Assembly: GCF_932294415.1 (NCBI RefSeq)
Contig: NC_065535.1
Location: 90,040,862-90,104,861 of the forward strand
Origin: Quercus robur
Lineage: Eukaryota > Streptophyta > Magnoliopsida > Fagales > Fagaceae
Length of the DNA: 64,000 nt
Direction: 5' to 3'
The translations under genes and the position numbers were made by a program. The notes beneath the pieces are model-generated. The model did no database searches and was not told the DNA's origin. It saw only the letters and a program-made list of their open reading frames with translations. Of the stretch, positions 43,749-55,843 are shown one piece after another; positions within the stretch are counted from its first letter, which is position 1, and every line of letters starts with the position of its first letter.

Positions 43749-46721
43749 ATCGGGTCCCGACGGCAATTCGGGTTCCGGGTTTAATATCCGAATTGGGAAC
43801 AACATCAACAACAACAACAACAACGACAACGACGACGACGACGACGGCGACAACGACCTCGGACGAAATCGAAAACAACAACAACAACAACAGGGTTTCT
43901 CGGAAGAGGATCATCATCGTATCAAACCAGTTACCAATACGCGGAACGCGCGTGGAAGGCACGAACCAATGGTGTTTCGAGTACGACTTTAACGGTGGCC
44001 TGGCGTTAGAGCTGAGAGACGTTTTGAGCGCTGACGTGGATGTCGTTTACGTCGGTTGCCTGAAGGTCGAGATCGACGAGGATGTTCAGGATGACGTGGC
44101 GGCACAACTGTGGGAAAAGTTTCGATGCGTGCCGGTGTTCTTGCCGAACGAGATTCGAGACAAGTATTATCATGGGTTTTGTAAGCATTACCTATGGCCT
44201 TTGTTTCATTACATGTTGCCTATGATGTCGGTCCACGGACCTCGATTCGATCGAGAGCAGTGGACAGCTTATACCATCTCGAACAAGCTGTTTGCTAATC
44301 GAGTGACAGAGATTTTCAATCCTGATGACGATTACGTTTGGATCAATGACTATCATCTTATGTTGTTGCCTACTTTGTTGAGAAAGAGGTTTTATAGAGT
44401 GAAGCTTGGTTTTTTCTTGCACAGTCCGTTTCCTTCGTCAGAGATATATCGAACTTTGCCGGTACGTGAAGAGATTCTTCATGGTCTTTTAAATTGTGAT
44501 TTAATTGGGTTTCATACGTTTGATTATGCTAGACATTTTTTGACATGTTGTAGTAGAATGATGGGTATTGATTATCAGTCTAAAAGGGGTTACATTGGGT
44601 TAGATTATCATGGTAGAACTATTACTGTTAAGATATTACCTGTTGGGGTTCATATGGGTCATCTTCAACGGGATTTGTCTCATGATGAGACGGCTAAGAA
44701 GGTTAAGGAACTTAAGGAGAGATTTAATGGGAAAATTGTGATGTTGGGTTTGGATGATATGGACATGTTTAAGGGAATCGGTTTTAAGATTAAGGCAATG
44801 CAACAGCTTCTATATGGGCAAAATGTTTTGAAGGGGAAGGCAGTTCTTATTCAGATTCTAAACCCGGCAAGGAGTCGGGGTCAGGATATTCAGGATGTTG
44901 AGTCTGAGATAGCTGATCTTGCTAAAGAGACTAATGAGATGTTTGGAGAACCCGGGTATGAGCCGGTTGTGATAATCAATGGCCCACTTAGCTCACAAGA
45001 GAAGGCTGCATACTATGCCATTGCTGATTGTTGTGTGGTGACTCCTGTGAGGGATGGTATGAATTTGGTGCCTTATAAGTATACTGTGTGCAGGCAGGGC
45101 AGCCCTGTGCTGGATGAGGCATTGGGGATTGACAAGGCTGCGCAGCCTAAAAAGAGCATGATTGTTGTTTCTGAGTTCATTGGGTGCTCGCCTTCTCTTA
45201 GTGGGGCGATTCGTGTCAATCCATGGAATATTGATGACCTTTGCTCTGGCATGTATCACGGAATCACGGCCAAGGATACAGAGAAGGAATTGCGCCATGA
45301 GAAACACTATAAGTACATTAGCACTCATGATGTTTCCTATTGGGCCAAGAGTTTTGATCATGACCTTGTGAGAGCTTGTAAATTGCATGATGACATGAGG
45401 TTTTGGTCCATGGGGATGGGCCTTAGATTCAGGGTTGTGGCTCTGAGTAAAAATTTTAAGAAACTTAGTATGGATCATGCCGTATGGACTTATAGCGGAA
45501 TGAATAACCGATTGATCCTTTTGGACTATGATGGCACTGTGATTCCAGAAAATTCTGTGGACAAGACTCCTAGTAGCAAAGTTATTTCTGTCTTGAATTC
45601 TTTATGTAGTGATCCCAAAAACATTGTTTTCATCGTGAGTGGCAGAGGAAGAGATAATCTTAGCAAGTGGTTTTCTCCATGTGAGAAATTGGGTATTTCA
45701 GCAGAACATGGTTACTTTACTAGGTAATGCCTCAACTTCTTGGTTTGTGTGATTATTTAAGAAAGAGCACCATTTTTTTTTCTTCTTGATTTTGTGTTTA
45801 TTTTTGCTTTTAAACTTGTTATAGGTGGACTAAGGATTCTTCTTGGGAGACTTGCAACTTAACAATGAGCTTTGATTGGAAAAGTATGGTATTACCTGTG
45901 ATGGAGCATTATACAGAGGAAACTGACGGGTCTTTCATAGAGCAGAAAGAGAGTGCATTGGTGTGGCACCATGAACATGCTGATGTTCTATTTGGCTCAT
46001 TCCAGGCTAAGGATCTTCTCCACCACCTTGAGAATGTACTTTCTAATGAGCCTGTAGTTGTTAAAAGAGGGCGCGGTATAGTTGAAGTGAAACCACAGGT
46101 ATGAGACATAATTGAGATATTTAAGATTCTGTAGTAGATGCTAGTTGCTTAGAAACCAGGAAATTATATGGGAAGGTATTTTGAGCAATTTAAGAAAAAT
46201 TCAAGAGGGAAACTGCTACGATAGTGTTATTTTTTTTTATATAAATAAGGGAGGGAATTGAATTTTCACAAATGATTCTGTGATTAGGCATAGTTATATA
46301 ACTTATATAGGGGTTTGAAGTATGAAAAACATATGCAGAATACTATTCAATCAGTCATTATCTCATTGATCATTCCATTTTGGTTGTTTGGTTTGTAATG
46401 GATGGCCTTTTTAATGAACTTCAGGGCATTAGCAAAGGGACAGCTGTGGAAAACATTATCTCAACCATGATAAGTCAGGGGAAGGAGCCAGATTTTGTGC
46501 TGTGCATAGGGGATGACTACTCAGATGAAGTTATGTTTGAAACCATTGCAGCTAAGGTTCCCAACCAGTTGCCAGCCGCAGCAAAAGTCTTTCCCTGCAG
46601 TGTTGGTATGAAACCAAGCAAGGCAAAATACTTTCTTGATGATACTGATGAAGTCATCAAGTTGCTTCAAGGCCTTACCAATCCAGGAAGGTTAGGTGAT
46701 CTCAAGAAATTGTTGACATGA
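43685..46721 (+). CDS. Class II trehalose-6-phosphate synthase/phosphatase-like protein (TPS11-like)
   Basis: Exons 43685-45723, 45825-46098 and 46425-46721 join in phase to 2,610 nt (869 residues), the usual size and three-exon structure of plant class II TPS genes. The N-terminus (MFSQSCTDLRNLISVEDLW, then MNRVPTAIRVPG) best fits TPS11. A glycosyltransferase-20 domain spans about 70-560 and a HAD phosphatase-like domain about 605-865, with DYDGT at D614/D616, IVSGRGRD and GDDYSDE at 801. In the synthase domain the segment GLDDMDMFKG has Asp where active enzymes have Arg. This is typical of class II proteins, which generally lack synthase activity and are thought to act in sugar/SnRK1 signalling in the cytosol. 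Odd point: Thr-rich and Asn-rich runs before the synthase domain. Confidence 0.95.
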
Positions 46722-48000
46722 CGGAGGAATGACTGATTTGGTAAGGGGAAAATTACATGTATGTATTCAGTTTGCGTCAGAACCCAGAAAAAAGTGGGCC
46801 TTCGGTTTAGAATCATGTTCTTCTGGGATCTTACCACTCTTGGAGGGTCAGATTTTAATTTAGAACTAATGATACAGCAAACCTTGTATAGAAAACAGTT
46901 ACCTCTGACAGGCCCATTTGAAAAGGCAATACATAGGAATTTACTGAATAGCTTGTTCATGTTAGAATATTAGAATTTGCAAATTGGATTATTCATGTTA
47001 AAGATTTTCAAACTAGCTTACTCGTGTTCTTTTCATAAGTTGGCTAAGTCTATCGTATTATTATAGGATAATTTAGTTTCTGCTATGTGCAATGAATTTT
47101 ATGATATTTCTTGAATGAGAGCCAACATATTCTAGGTTCTGGGAGACAAGAAATGGTAATGCTCATAACTAGTATCTTTTTTCATTAACATTTCAGTTTG
47201 TCTGTTTTCACTGTGCTCTTGAGTCTCTGTCAATTTGAGAAAATCGCTAGCTCTTTATCTATCTTTGCTGGTACTACGTTCTTCATATTCACCTCAATCG
47301 CTTTGCTCCTAGAATCATGTCACTGAGAGACATAATCACTGCTGCTTCTGTAATTGGGCCAAATTAACATATGCAGTTGTTGTCTGAAATTGCTAGGATC
47401 CTTCTTTTGCTCTGCAAGTACGTTTCAATTTTTCGATGGGAGCTGTTACTCAGTACGTATGCACATGACAGCTCCTGCTAGATTCAGTCTGGAACCTTTT
47501 TAGATGAAATAATGAGTTGAAGGTTTCATGACCTGCAGGAGTATAAAACATTAACTTATAGGCTTCAAACTTTTTATTTTGTCATCTCAAACATTTTCTT
47601 TTTGGTTGAATGATAAAATAATCCATAAAGCCAACAATTCTTGCACCATGGATCAGATCCTTGACCCTTAGAAAAGCATTACTAGGAAAGGTCATCTGTA
47701 TCTTAAACAGAGATAAAATGTTGGATTAATGCACATATGATCATAGCAGTTTATTTCCAATCAGTTAATGAATATCTACATTAGCTGGTGTTATAACTAG
47801 CAAATAAATTGCTACAGAAATTTCATGATGTCTTTGATACAACTCATTCATATTTGTTAAAAAGAAAAGAAATGCACAAGGGCCTGATGATGTTTAATGT
47901 GAAAGAATCTAACTTTTGGGGGGGTCATGGGAGTGAAAAAAAGAAACTTTCACAATTTGAGTTGAATACTTTGCATCTTCCTAAATGGCAAAGTGAGCTG
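46722..48000. other. TPS 3' flank and intergenic sequence
   Basis: The first few hundred bases are the likely 3' UTR. No further gene is seen. Open frames at 46667-46973 on both strands are shadows in the UTR. Confidence 0.5.
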
Positions 48001-48009
48001 GAGATATGG

Positions 48010-48530
48010 AAAGCAGCTTTGATGAACCAGGCTCCACCGGCTAAGCAATATTGGAGGTTTATCACAGATCCATCTCTTTTAATGCCTAAAGTAATGAAAG
48101 CTAAATACTTTCCAAATAATGAGCATATTGAGAGGAGCAACCATAAATGGCTCTTGGATTTGGAAACTATAGTGTTAGGCTACTCTTTGCTACTTGCTGC
48201 AAGTTGTTGCAGATTTAATTGACTGTAACACAGTTGGGAGTCTCAATAGCTGAGGCATCTCTAGAATCCAATGTGGCTGACTTGATTTTCTCCCTTCCCA
48301 TTTATTGGCGTGCTGGTAATGATTACTTCGTTTGGCCTTCATCAAAATCTAGTAAGTATGAAGTTGAAAAAGAATACAAGATTTTCAGAGCGCATGATTT
48401 TGCAAACTCCACTAGTGGGGGTGTGTTATTTGATTTTTTTTCCAGGAAATGCAGAACCTCGGGAGCCTCAAGTTACAGTAAAAAATTAGTCTTGATGGAA
48501 GATTTGCCACAATGCTTTCTCATTGAAGAA
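48010..48530 (+). pseudogene. LINE ORF2 remnant (region after RT)
   Basis: In one frame AKQYWRFITDPSLLMPKVMK is followed by AKYFPN. In the next frame ADLIFSLPIYWRAGNDYFVW is followed by PSSKSSKYEVEKEYKIF. Both are characteristic of plant LINE ORF2 between RT and the zinc-binding domain, in the correct order. A frameshift and about 60 bp of loss separate them. It is on the plus strand, unlike the two other LINE relics. Confidence 0.7.
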
Positions 48531-51256
48531 TGAATTGGGCAAAAGAAAATTCATGATTGCAACATCATTTTCTTTCTGTTTTGTAGCAGAGAAAAATTTG
48601 GAATGTATATTTTTGCAGTGAAGCCTCGATAGGGCTGAAATTTTATTCTGATTTTTGCCTGTGAACTGAATTCATTATCCCTGACTAGACTAAGGGATTG
48701 GATCTCTCTGGCCGAAGCATAACCAATTTAATAAAGAGGAGTTTACGTGTTTTCTATTAGCCTGGTTGCCATTTTTTGAACCATCATAACAAAGTTTTAT
48801 TTGAAGGGACTATTCCAGCAAACTCTGTTTAATCTAAAGAAAAAATATATTGAAGCAGGTTTGATGCAGGACAACCTAGGCTTCCCACCTAGATTAGTCC
48901 TACTGTAGACCTTAGGCATCCCACTTAAGGTGTTTGGATTTACCACCAAACAAACACAATGCAATCTTTGCAAATAATCTCAATAATAATAATAATAATA
49001 ATATTTTGTCTTACAAACTTTCAAGAATCACAAAGATAAAGATAAATTCTCCTAAACAATTTCAAATACTAATCTGATAATCCTAAACAATCTCAAATAC
49101 TAATCCAATAATCCTAAACAAATGATAATGATAAACTACTAATCCTAACCAAACTCAAATACCAATCCAAACTAAACAAATAACTAAGTTACAATTTGAA
49201 ATTATCCACTGAAAATCTAAAATGAAATATTGAAATAACTTTTGGTTATGCTCCTGCATTAAGGTTGCAGCAGCTTTCTTCTACAAGTGAATTTCAAAGC
49301 TTCAGAGCTGTTGCAGGGTGTCAGGCACTTCCACTGGTGAAGGGTATTTGGCATAAAACAAGGAGGAGAGGAGGTATAGCTTTTGTGGCATAATATAGTC
49401 TTTGTTGGTTGATATGGCTTTTTTGCCAATAATATGTTAGTTGCCAGATACTCGGCTGTAAGGGATGCAATGGCTGCTGCAGTGAGGCTTAATTCTGCAG
49501 AATCATTATATTGGTGGACAGAAAAGAGCTTCAATGGATATGTAGTTGCAGAAACCCATGCTGGCTGAAGTCCAAGAAACTGCAGCCTGGGCAACTAATT
49601 TCCCTGTGTTATTTTTTTTGGTCAGCTTTGTCTTGAATGTGGATGGTAATGTTTCTTTTTCCAAGTCTTTGTTTTTTTCTAATCTGGTGACGTACAAAGA
49701 AAAAAAAAGGTCCAAAACAAAGCACAATTTCAACTTGAAATGTTGTCATGTCTTAACATTTTTGAGATGTTTAGGAGATATTTTGTCTGATGTTGTCATT
49801 CCTGAAAGCCCCAATGTTTCTTAGATACATAAAAAATGAATGAAACTCCACGTATATTTTAAGGATTCTTCTACTTATTTTTCCTTAGTTGATCATTATT
49901 AAAATTTATCTGCTTTATCCAGTTGATGATATCCTATGTAACAATAGTTTGTTCGAGTAACTTGAGAGATGTGTAAACAATTGTTCAGGTTTGTTTATTC
50001 ATCATCACTATATTCAACAGCAGTCTCATATGACATAAAATTTACATTTCTCTGTATTACATAAGAATATCTTAGATGCCTAGAAATCATTTTACTTTTG
50101 TTCACCAAACTCTATGTTGGGGAGATAACACCTTGAGAAGATTCCAATTGAGTAATTAATATTATATACATAGGGACACCACTTAACCCAAAAGGCTTAA
50201 ACCTATGAGTTTGGTCTCAACTATGTTATATTAATTACTCTTGTCATTCTTATTTAACTAGATGATGTCTCACACGATGCGCAAATACTTTATAATTTCA
50301 TTTTCAAATAATTTATAATTAATTTTTATGACCCATATAAAATATCTAATCTTGTGGTATAATATTTACATAATTAGCTTCAATTATCTTATTTATTAAA
50401 AAAGAGGAAAATAAAAAAGAAAAATAAATTAATAAGCATAACATAATGTCATAATCTATGGCCAAATGCTCTAAGAAATTGTCCTTTGGCACCAAGACCA
50501 AGTCTTCTACTTGAAACTCTCATTGTATATTTCTCCAGAATTTATAGAATACATACCAAGAACTAATACCCTAAAAATGTCCCACACATAAAGGACATTT
50601 TTGCCACCATGAATTTTCAATCCAAGTGTTGCAAATATGTCATCAGTTATAAAAGCATTGCCTATGTAGTAATCAAACGCTGTAGTTAAGGCCTAAATGA
50701 AAATTTAAAAAAGGAGACTGTGAATTTTCATTCATAGACCAACTTTATTGCAATCATTATCCAAGTTGGAGAACTAATAGATTCATAAAGAATTTCACAT
50801 AGTCAAGAAAAGCAGCGGTAGTGACAAAATTTGATAGTAATTTTTTCTAAAATACTCAAAGAATGTCATATGCTAAGTTGCAACTATTGGGATTGGTTCA
50901 TAGTCTAGAACTATAATAATAATATAAAAATTAAAGAATCAATACTTACACTAATTTTTTAGGTTGCTTGACAAAACTTAAGAGGATAAAAAACTAATTG
51001 AAGTGAGATAGGCATGCCAAGAGGATAAAAAATTAATTTTATAACAATCTGTGGATAGGCATGCCAACCCTCCATCTTGAGCAACACTTGATGCACAACT
51101 GATTGAAGTGAGATAGGTGCAAGCAATGCAATCTCTGGGAATTTGTTTGAGTCTTTGGGGACCACAATCCAACCAAGGTAAAATAAATAATAAATAAAAA
51201 AGTTCAAAGATTGAAAGGATAAGAACTAAGATTAATCATTTTAGTTTATAAAATAT
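48531..51256. other. Intergenic sequence, nothing firmly recognised
   Basis: A simple (AAT)n patch lies near 48980-49000, and 49050-49190 repeats the phrase AATCCTAAACAA with variations. Frames at 49259-49824 on both strands have no recognised similarity. Short duplicated phrases (GAAGTGAGATAGG, AAGAGGATAAAAAA) occur at 50980-51115. Confidence 0.45.
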
Positions 51257-51370
51257 TTAGGGCCCTTTTGGTAAGAGACTTCTAGTAATGTTGTTTAAGT
51301 TTTGTAGAAATGTGTGTGGGTGAAAAAGTGTGTGGAAATATGTGTTGTGTTGTTACCAAACAGAGCCTTA
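51257..51370. mobile_element. Tourist-like MITE (PIF/Harbinger) with TTA target duplication
   Basis: A 108-bp element (51260-51367) starts GGGCCCTTTTGGTAA and ends TTACCAAACAGAGCC, inverted repeats of 15 bp with three mismatches. TTA lies on both sides (51257-51259 and 51368-51370). The small size, 3-bp TWA duplication and ends of the GGNCCTNTTTGG type fit Tourist MITEs, although hAT MITEs can have similar ends. Confidence 0.7.
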
Positions 51371-51853
51371 AAGAGCATAAGTATTAATAACAAAATTGAT
51401 AATATGCATTTGGCAAGCTCTAACATACCTAGAACAAAAAATTATGAAAATTTCTAAGGCAACCATAAAACACATGAAAATTTTGAGTAGGGAAGAGAAT
51501 AGGCAGTAAAAAATAGATAAAAGGCATAAAACAAAAGGAATTTTTTTTCCTTATGGTGAAGGGCTCCAGAAATTTGGCTAAGAGATGAAATTTTTTTCCT
51601 TAAGACCAACTATAACATTATTTATGTTGGGTTCTACTTCTTGCAAAATAATGACCAACTGTTAATACACTACTTAACCTCACCTGCAGTAGCCATACAT
51701 AATAGAAGCTTGACACTTAGCTTGGGGTTTTTTGGCAATTATGATGTGTAGTTATATATGATTTTGCAGTACTAGTTCTTACTCCGTTGCCATTCATAGT
51801 GATTATAGAGTCCTGCAACTCTGGGAATTGGTTCTTCTTGGTCTGAAGATTAC

Positions 51854-52130
51854 TACTTCCTCCGTCCCACTTTGTTTGTCCTCTATTCCATTTTGAGATG
51901 TCCCAAAATATTGTCCTGTTTCTAAAAATAAAAGTTATTAGTTTACTAATGTTTCTATTATACCCCTAAACCTCATTAAGAATAACTTTTTAAAAAAAAA
52001 ACTGATAAATTTATTTAAGGGTAGTTTTATAAATTTATACATTTTTATAAGGCAGACAAGACAATAAATGATATTCCCTTAAAATATTTGACTTTTCAAA
52101 CAGGACAAACAAAGTGGGACGGAAGGAGTA
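51854..52130. mobile_element. Stowaway MITE (Tc1/Mariner) with TA target duplication
   Basis: The element at 51856-52128 starts CTTCCTCCGTCCCACTTTGT and ends in its reverse complement (ACAAAGTGGGACGGAAGGAG), the classic Stowaway terminus. TA lies on both sides. It is 273 bp, AT-rich inside and noncoding. Confidence 0.92.
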
Positions 52131-55100
52131 TGTATTTTAGGTCCATAAAGGTATTCTATCAGGGAAAGCCACTTTCAGAAGCTCAGAAGTATTATAACTC
52201 ATTCATTTGATTTGTGGGATTTGGCTGAACCACCAGATATAAATTTACCTTGAATAACTACCATCAGAAACTCTCGTGGCTTCTTCAACATCCAACAAAA
52301 GTCATGAACACATACGCTTCAGCATGTGTTGTATTAAATACACTACCTTAGACTTCTAGTTATGTACCTACACTTATCTTACATGACTAATGTCAGGGAC
52401 CCAAGATCACTGCCAACTACCTAGAGACTTGGACAACTCTACCTGCACAAAAATAAATAAATAAAAGAAAAGAAAAAGACTTGAGCCTTTACTTTCTTCT
52501 TGACACTGAAGTATTTGTTCCTCAAATTTTATATGTCATGAGTGGATTATGTGTTTGGCTTCAATCCTTGATCTGTGGGATCCATTTGTATGTACAGAAA
52601 TCTGGATATGGATTAACAGAAATTGTGTTTCTTTGTTTCAAAAAAAAAAAAGTTTCTTTCTGATTTCTTTTTTAAAGAATTTAACTACACCATAAAAAAT
52701 TTATAAAATAAAAAACCCAAACCGTTTTCTTAAAGAATATAACTACACAATAAAAAAATTATAAAATAAAAAACCCCCAATGCAGGTTCTCTTATTACCT
52801 TGACAGAATGAAAGGTCGACCGTTTGGCTTGAGGCTGATCTTCTGGGTCGGACCTATATTCTTGGAATCATTCCAAATATTAAAAGACCACATAGAAACC
52901 CAAAATTCAAATTCATTTAATTTTGAAAATTTGCAGCAAAAATCTTTGAGATGCTACAGGTAATAATCATTTTTTTTTTCTAAATAAGGAGATGAGAAAG
53001 AGAAAGAGCATAACAATTTAGTTTTAGAGAAACAGAGTGAGAGATTTAGGGACCTGTTGAAATTGATGGCATGCCAAGCATGGAGAACATCTCCGTAGTG
53101 GAATTGAGGCCCTTTGTCATTCACGAAATCCTTTAAGATTGAGATTCAACCACATAGTTTAGGAAAGACTCGTTTTTTAGTTGTCTAACCAAATGTATAG
53201 GAAACAGAGGAGATTGAGATGGAAATGAGAAGGGTCAGAACTCAGAACAACAAGAGGTAAAATAATTGAGCTTGTGTAATTAAGGAGACGTTTGGGTTTC
53301 GTAAGAGACATAGTTGAAGAGGGAATGTGCAGAATAGCACATTGAAGAGGGAGAATATCGTAAGTTAAGATTCGTTAGAAAGAATGATGGAAACTAGTAT
53401 CTTGAGTTTTATAGACTCGATTTCAATCTATAGATCTTGAGTCTCAGAAACTCGAGTTCCAATAAGCAAAACCTCAATTTTCTACTTGGAGATTTGAAGA
53501 AAAACAGAGGAAGAACGATTTGAGGCACGATCTGAAGAAACGAAGAGACGATTTGAAGAGGAAGATCTGATTTGAAGAGGCACGATCTGGTCTTCAGATT
53601 TGCCGTCGAAGAACGAAGAAGAAGAACGAAGAACGATCTAACAGTCCGAAGAACGCGAGGAAGAAGAAGTGAAACTCGAGTCTCTAAAACTCGATTTCCA
53701 CAACTCGATTTTTATCTTAACATTTGAGTTTTAGACCCTCGAAATGCTAGTTTTCAATAAAACGTGACAACTAACTAAATTTTTTAATATTTAATGTTAT
53801 TTGAAAATAAAATTCCATAGTTGAAAGTTTAAACGTTATTTTATAATCAATTGAGAAAATTTAAACGTGATTTTGATCTTTTATTGTCAATTGAGAGAGA
53901 GGAGTGAGGTGTAATAACAGATAAGGTCTAATAAATTTTAACCAAACAAAAAAAAAAAAAAAAAAAAAAAGCTAGATAGCTTAAATAAAAAAGCTAACCA
54001 TAGAAGGCGCCACTTGGCATGATCTCATACTATCTTGCATGAAGTTTATGTTTTTATATATACTAGTCGCTAACCCGTGTGATGCATGAGATAGTTTTTC
54101 AAAAATTATATATATTTACTTTAAGCATGCTACAAAAGTATAATTACATTTGAAATATAATCAAACATTAAAGGAAAATTCAACAATTGTATACAATTAC
54201 TGCAAAATATGTAGCTGAAAAAAAAATTTGTAATAAATGAATGCTTCCTCTGTACAAATCATGATAGGCAAATATATCATTTTTTATTTAATAAATATAT
54301 TTCTTATACTCTATAATCTAGAATATTAGATGATACTCATATTCTACATGAGCACAAAGAAGTTTAAAATATAAGAGGCATGTGAATGAATATTATGATT
54401 GTTTGTACCGGGTTCATACATAATTTAACATGAAAACCATACTATAAGAGGTCAATCATAAAAGTTTTAAATATACAATGACAATTATCATATTTAAACT
54501 CTACACATATGCAAATAATAAACTATAACAGGCCAACATTACTGGTTAGCAAATAATTTTAGATCTAAAATTGTTTATTTTGTATTTGAATTAAACCATT
54601 TTAAGTAGCCATTAAAACAAAAAGAATTTATGAAACTTCTATTTACAAAGATTCATTTTAACCATAGAAAATTAATCATCATTCTAAAAATCTTTCTATA
54701 TAAAAGTTTCTCACTTTAAATATAGATTTGCAACACATGCAAAATTCTAAAATTGAAAATCCATCATCAAATTGAAATTTAAATTGCCCATAAATCATAT
54801 AATTCGTACCTTGAATGTTTAATCATGAACATGACTTTCCACCCTCCTTGTATTTTGTCTTATCAACGAAGATGATTCACTCCTCCAAGTCTTACTTTAT
54901 CAACCGGCCTGAACAAAAATAAAATAAAAATTCATATGTATATATATAAGACCATCAAAAAATAAAAAATTGCATACTTATAGTTTTACACATAGCAACC
55001 TTGAAGATTCAAGACAAAGTGACATTAACAAAGTCTTTCTAGTTTGAGCGAATGCTTCAAATACTAAAAAAGAATATTACTCGTGGTTCCTGAAAAATAT

Positions 55101-55675
55101 ATGTATTCCCCATCAACATCTCATGTAGAGAAGGCAACGTAATTGGCTCTTTGTTTCTAACCTCGATCTTCTCCTCCTTCTAAAGTTGACAAAGTAATGT
55201 TTGAAACATTATAGAAGACAAGTATTGGTTAGGAATCACATATAGTTTATGCTTTTCACCCACATGCATGGCCGTGAGGTTTTTCTTGCTCTTCATTCAT
55301 AGATTTGCAAAGAGTTGCTGAACTTTTTCTATAACTTTCGTCATCTTCAAACCCTAGTACCACACTCAGCGCAAAGAAAATTTAGAAAAGATAAGGAATT
55401 CTTAAAAAGTATGAAGTTGATGAACTACGTTGGGATCGTGGGGACTATATATGTGTGTGTGTGAGAATACGTATTATAATAGGATTAGGTTTTGTGTTAT
55501 ACTTAAACCACTGCTAGAGCCTATATATTGGTTTATATCTTTTTTATTGATAATTAAGCTTGTTTATTCAAATTTGACCATATATGCAGTAGTATAGTAT
55601 AAGTGTATAATTTAAAGATAGATTCAAAGACTGTTACAGAGTTCTCTACGTTGGAATTGGATGACTAATATAATT
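52131..55675. other. Intergenic sequence with an ACTCGA-rich repeat block
   Basis: From about 53390 to 53760 the motif (A)ACTCGA(G/T) recurs several times in both orientations around a GAAGA-rich core, recalling the centre of the Mutator-type MITE at 28916. Possibly a related decayed element, but its ends were not found. Near 54066 is CGCTAACCCGTGTGATGCAT, a phrase seen in worn form elsewhere in the window. No gene is supported. Confidence 0.4.
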
Positions 55676-55843
55676 TTGTTTAAAACCGGTTTTATAGTAA
55701 AATCAGAATTATTGTTTTAATTATTTATTTAAGTAATGCTGATGTGGAAAATTGTGGAGTTGTTTAAAACCGGTTTTATAATAAAATCAGAATTTTTGTT
55801 TTTATTTATTTATTTAAGTAATGCTGATATGAAAAATTGTGGA
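55676..55843. repeat. 84-bp tandem duplication with a palindromic core
   Basis: 55676-55759 and 55760-55843 both start TTGTTTAAAACCGGTTTTAT and end ATTGTGGAG, with a few mismatches between them. Each contains the 12-bp palindrome AAAACCGGTTTT. Confidence 0.9.

Noticed and set aside
49259..49824. ORFs on both strands (111 and 92 codons)
   Set aside because: They overlap one another on opposite strands and have no recognisable motif or splice context.
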